Assembly (NCBI GenBank): GCA_002363695.1
Contig: DEWO01000104.1
Span: forward strand, 17,529-26,937
Length of the DNA: 9,409 nt
Reading direction: 5' to 3'
Source of the DNA: Prevotella sp. UBA3208
GTDB taxonomy: Bacteria > Bacteroidota > Bacteroidia > Bacteroidales > Bacteroidaceae
Every line of letters starts with the position of its first letter. Position 1 is the first letter of the stretch. A model generated the notes under the pieces. The model was not told the DNA's origin and ran no database searches. It was given only the letters and a program-made list of their open reading frames with translations. The position numbers were made by a program, and so were the translations under genes. Of the stretch, positions 6,513 to 9,409 are shown piece by piece.

Positions 6513-6522
6513 CTGCAAATTT
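6513..6522 (-). promoter_or_regulatory. Promoter -7 box of tkt-rpiB
   Basis: The minus strand reads TAAATTTGCA, matching TAnnTTTG, in the 80-bp gap between the patatin-like gene and tkt. A start point near 6511 gives a leader of about 53 nt. No TTTG is visible at -33. An 8-bp direct repeat, ATTGATGT on the plus strand (6466-6473 and 6492-6499), lies in the leader. Confidence 0.5.
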
Positions 6523-6538
6523 ACAAATTAAATTCCAA

Positions 6539-7438
6539 TTAACCGATGTTTTTAAGATTATTTTGTAACTTCTCTATTGCTTTCTGTGCATAATGGTGGC
6601 CAAAGTTAATAAGTTTCTCAGACTTGTCATAGTCAAAACCTCCATATCTGTTCAGCTGGATGTCGATGAGCATGTCAGGGTGGGTGAGTTGTACCATGAG
6701 TTTGGAGTTCTGTCTGATCATGATGCTGCTGGTGCGCGAGAGCAGGGTATAATAGTTGAAGTCCAGGTTGTCCGGCAACAGTTTGTTCAGAATCAGTTGG
6801 CTTAGTGACTTGTCTTTCTTGCGCCGCTGCTCTATGAAGTTCTGCAATGCATTCTGCCCCTGATAGTCGTGCCCGCTGACGTCCACGCCTACCAGCAAGT
6901 CGCCTTTCTTTCTGGCCACTCTGTTCAAGGGGAGAGGGTTGACAATGCCGCCGTCAATCAGCACCATGCCGTTGATGCGAACCGGTTCATAGTAGGCTGG
7001 TAGCGAAATGCTGGCCCTGATGGCTCCGAAGAGACTCCCTTTGCGAAAGGTCACCTCGCGTCCAGTTTCCCAGTCGGTGGCAACGGCACAATAGGGAATA
7101 GGTAGGTTTTCAATCGGCGTGTCAGGCACTATTTCCTTGATGGCGTCGATGATGCGATTGCCTTTAACCAAATGATTAATACTCAGCGAGAAGTCCGTGA
7201 GTTCCACCATTTTACGTTTGTCAATCCCTTTCATCCATTCTCGGAATTCGGTCAGCTTTCCGGCAGCATAGACGCCCCCTATCAGCGCTCCCATGGAGGC
7301 CCCTGCAATAGAGGATATGTGGTAGCCCTGCTCCTCCAGTTCCTCTATCACTCCGATGTGTACCAACCCACGTGCGCCACCGCTTGAAAGCACCAGCGCA
7401 ACGTCTTTTTGATTGTCACTTCCTGTATTGGTAATCAT
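6539..7438 (-). CDS. Patatin-like phospholipase (RssA/NTE type)
   Basis: This is a 299-aa serine lipid hydrolase of the patatin family, probably an acyl-ester hydrolase acting on phospholipid. The complete catalytic set is present: oxyanion loop SSGGARG (18-24), nucleophile elbow GASMG (46-50) with Ser48, and the dyad Asp162 in DGG (162-164), followed by NPLP (167-170). A conserved LPIPYCAVATDWETG strand lies at 112-126 and RASISLPAYYEPV at 141-153. There is no signal peptide or outer-membrane beta-barrel extension, so it is predicted to be cytoplasmic, like RssA/YchK, unlike PlpD-type secreted patatins. The start at 7438 is 11 bp after the arabinofuranosidase stop, suggesting co-transcription. 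Its lipid substrate cannot be read from the sequence. Its position between arabinofuranosidase and transketolase has no obvious metabolic reason. Confidence 0.9.
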   Translation of the reverse strand: MITNTGSDNQKDVALVLSSGGARGLVHIGVIEELEEQGYHISSIAGASMGALIGGVYAAGKLTEFREWMKGIDKRKMVELTDFSLSINHLVKGNRIIDAIKEIVPDTPIENLPIPYCAVATDWETGREVTFRKGSLFGAIRASISLPAYYEPVRINGMVLIDGGIVNPLPLNRVARKKGDLLVGVDVSGHDYQGQNALQNFIEQRRKKDKSLSQLILNKLLPDNLDFNYYTLLSRTSSIMIRQNSKLMVQLTHPDMLIDIQLNRYGGFDYDKSEKLINFGHHYAQKAIEKLQNNLKNIG

Positions 7439-7449
7439 CTCGTCAGATT

Positions 7450-8997
7450 TTATTCGATGGTCAGCACGACGATACTCTTGGCAGGCAGTTTCACGCTCAG
7501 CACCTGATTCTTCAGCTTGGCATCCTTGAATGCGCGTGGTGTCACCGTCTGTGGGTGCTCAAAGGAGTTGTAGTCCTTGGCATCAGCAGAAGTCAGCACT
7601 CTGCCACTAACACCTTTGGCCTTGGTTCCTTGCAGGGCGATATCGAGTGTCTGAGCGTCTTTAAGCGACGTATTGGCCAGTGCCAGCACGATGTTTCCTT
7701 GCTGTGTACGAGCTGCTGAGGCAGAAAGCAGAGGCATTGTTTTGCCCTCAGTGGTCTTGATGGAGTCGCACTTCAGAGTTATCGGCAGGAAGGTAGCCTC
7801 CTGGAACGGACGATACATCTCAAACACGTGGTAGGTTGGTGTCAGAACCATGTGGCCCGTACCTTTCTGGTCGGTAAGAATCATTGACTGAAGCACATTG
7901 ACCACCTGTGCAATGTTACACATACGGACGCGATCCGTATATTTGTGGAATACGTTGAGCATCAGTGCTGCCACCATGGCGTCGCGCAGTGAATTCTGCT
8001 GATACAGGTGTCCGCTGATGGTGCCCGGCTCTTCATCCCACCAGGTGCCCCATTCGTCTACCATCAGGGCAATCTTCTTTTCTGCGTCCAGCGAGTCCAT
8101 GATGGCGCAATGGCGTGCTACGACAGGCTCAACGTCCAGACACTTCTCCAGCGTCAGATAGTACTCCTCGGGCGAGAATGCAGTTGCCTTACCCTTGTTT
8201 TTCCAGTCCTTGACAGTATAATAGTGTACGCTGATGCCCTGCATACGCTTTCCGATTTTATTCATCAACACGCGTGTCCAGTTGTAGTCGTAGTCAGAAG
8301 CCCCCGATGCAATGCGGAACAGATGGTTGTCACCCTGGTCGCGCAGATAGGTGTTGAACTTACGGAACTCGTTGGAATAGTATTCCGGTGTCATGTTGCC
8401 GCCACATCCCCAAGCCTCGTTGCCGATGCCGAAATACTTTACCTTCCACGCCTTGTCGCGTCCGTTCTGACGGCGCAGGCGAGCCATCGGAGTGTCGCCG
8501 TCGCTGGTCATATACTCTACCCATTGAGCCATCTCCTTCACCGTTCCGCTGCCCACGTTGCCGCTGATATAGGGCTCGCAACCCAGCAGTTCGCAGAGGT
8601 TCAGGAACTCATGGGTGCCAAAAGAGTTGTCCTCGATGGTGCCTCCCCAGTTGTTGTTTCGCAGGGTGGGGCGCTGTTCCCTGGGACCTATGCCGTCCAT
8701 CCAGTGGTAGTCGTCGGCAAAGCATCCTCCCGGCCAGCGCAGTACGGGTACCTGCAGTGCTTTCAGTGCGTCGAAGACGTCTTTTCTATATCCCTTGATA
8801 TTAGGAATCGGCGAGTTTTCACCCACCCAGAGTCCTCCATAGATGCAAGACCCCAGGTGTTCGGCAAACTGTCCGTAAATCTCGCGGTTGATTTTCGATT
8901 TCGGCTGGTCGGCATATAGCGTTGCCGTAGCCTGTTGTGCCTGAGCTGTCAGCGCCGTTGCCAACAGCAGCAAAGTGTTAGTTAATAGTCGTTTCAT
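7450..8997 (-). CDS. Secreted alpha-L-arabinofuranosidase, glycoside hydrolase family 51
   Basis: This 515-aa retaining enzyme removes terminal L-arabinofuranosyl units from arabinan, arabinoxylan or their oligosaccharides. A signal peptide ([20 protein letters not shown], 1-20) places it in the periplasm or beyond; no lipobox Cys is present. The (beta/alpha)8 domain shows [14 protein letters not shown] (36-49), [15 protein letters not shown] (85-99), the acid/base Glu194 in GIGNEAWG (190-197), HYY (258-260), and the nucleophile Glu315 in VDEWGTWWD (313-321). The C-terminal beta domain starts near residue 400 and ends in the typical [11 protein letters not shown]. Length and motif spacing match GH51. 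It starts 17 bp after the DUF4421-type gene and is followed 11 bp later by the patatin-like gene. No SusC/SusD pair is in view, so it is not clearly in a polysaccharide utilisation locus. Confidence 0.95.
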   Translation of the reverse strand: MKRLLTNTLLLLATALTAQAQQATATLYADQPKSKINREIYGQFAEHLGSCIYGGLWVGENSPIPNIKGYRKDVFDALKALQVPVLRWPGGCFADDYHWMDGIGPREQRPTLRNNNWGGTIEDNSFGTHEFLNLCELLGCEPYISGNVGSGTVKEMAQWVEYMTSDGDTPMARLRRQNGRDKAWKVKYFGIGNEAWGCGGNMTPEYYSNEFRKFNTYLRDQGDNHLFRIASGASDYDYNWTRVLMNKIGKRMQGISVHYYTVKDWKNKGKATAFSPEEYYLTLEKCLDVEPVVARHCAIMDSLDAEKKIALMVDEWGTWWDEEPGTISGHLYQQNSLRDAMVAALMLNVFHKYTDRVRMCNIAQVVNVLQSMILTDQKGTGHMVLTPTYHVFEMYRPFQEATFLPITLKCDSIKTTEGKTMPLLSASAARTQQGNIVLALANTSLKDAQTLDIALQGTKAKGVSGRVLTSADAKDYNSFEHPQTVTPRAFKDAKLKNQVLSVKLPAKSIVVLTIE

Positions 8998-9014
8998 GTT
9001 GTATGCTATTTGTT

Positions 9015-9409
9015 TTAAAGTCTTACTCCCAGTGAGGCATTGACAAACCAGTCATTCAGTTTCAGGGTGTTGTTGTCCACGCTGTGCTTGAATTGGTTCC
9101 ACTGTCCGTGAACGTTCAGGAAATACCTGTCCCAGTTGTAGGTGATTGACGCGCGAGCATCCAGATTGAACGACACCTTGCCGTGTCTCACCACTTCGTC
9201 GGTTTCTTCCAGCGTCACGTCCTCCGTCCACGACAGGTCATCGATATCGTCGGGATAGGGCTTCTTGCCGTTTTGGGGACCGTCTTCCTCATAGAGGAAG
9301 ATGTCGTAGTTAGAGTCGTAGAGCGTTGCTTTCTTTCGGTTATAGAATACCAGCATGGGCATGGCGGTGACATTGACCATCAGATTCTTGACGGGAACCC
9401 AGTTATAGG
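9015..9409 (-). CDS. DUF4421-type outer-membrane protein, C-terminal part, cut by right edge
   Basis: The frame is open to the last base of the window, so the start is missing; the Met at 9380 is internal and is preceded in frame by YNWVPVKNL. About 130 residues are visible. They alternate hydrophobic and polar residues as in beta-strands ([19 protein letters not shown], then [20 protein letters not shown]) around an acidic loop rich in Asp and Glu. The end, [13 protein letters not shown], with a penultimate Arg and final Leu, resembles the C-terminus of DUF4421 proteins, a Bacteroidetes family of predicted outer-membrane beta-barrels with unknown function. The family call rests on remembered patterns. 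It lies 17 bp before the arabinofuranosidase and is probably in the same transcript. Confidence 0.6.
   Translation of the reverse strand, partial: YNWVPVKNLMVNVTAMPMLVFYNRKKATLYDSNYDIFLYEEDGPQNGKKPYPDDIDDLSWTEDVTLEETDEVVRHGKVSFNLDARASITYNWDRYFLNVHGQWNQFKHSVDNNTLKLNDWFVNASLGVRL

Noticed and set aside
6459..6518. A 20-codon N-terminal extension of transketolase
   Set aside because: It would begin inside the -7 box and encodes an Asn/Ile-rich stretch unlike transketolase N-termini, which align from MNDNK or MNRAADN.
8008..8919. A 303-codon plus-strand frame opposite the arabinofuranosidase
   Set aside because: It mirrors the codon bias of the GH51 gene, which has both catalytic Glu motifs; the translated frame has no recognisable domain or promoter.

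Overview
The window looks like a chromosomal segment from a Bacteroidales bacterium, most likely of the Prevotella/Segatella group. The evidence is a FeoA-FeoB fusion, a DUF4421-type outer-membrane protein, a LolA-like envelope protein, promoters of the Bacteroidetes TAnnTTTG type, almost no Shine-Dalgarno sequences, and GC-rich genes separated by AT-rich gaps. The genus is an inference from gene style, not a measured match.

Layout. On the plus strand, the C-terminal part of a monofunctional peptidoglycan glycosyltransferase (mtgA, cut by the left edge) is followed by a complete fused ferrous-iron transporter (feoAB), which has its own promoter. A 451-bp gap then separates feoAB from genes on the opposite strand. 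This gap is the most unusual part of the window. It holds a 15-bp direct repeat, a strong minus-strand promoter with no recognised gene behind it, and a 146-bp nested inverted-repeat element built around a perfect 38-bp AT palindrome.

All remaining genes are on the minus strand. Read in their own direction from the right edge they are: the C-terminal part of a DUF4421-type protein, a secreted GH51 alpha-L-arabinofuranosidase, a patatin-like phospholipase, transketolase (tkt), ribose-5-phosphate isomerase B (rpiB), and a LolA-like periplasmic protein. The first three are separated by only 17 and 11 bp and are probably co-transcribed. A promoter then precedes tkt; tkt and rpiB overlap by one base. 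A textbook intrinsic terminator follows rpiB, and its tail runs directly into the promoter of the LolA-like gene.

Together, arabinofuranosidase, transketolase and RpiB fit arabinose salvage: the enzyme releases L-arabinose in the cell envelope, and the non-oxidative pentose phosphate enzymes handle the resulting pentose phosphates. The isomerase, kinase and epimerase steps are not in the window. No tRNA, rRNA, CRISPR array, insertion sequence or phage gene was seen. No gene here forms a clearly new system; the new-looking signals are in the non-coding DNA.
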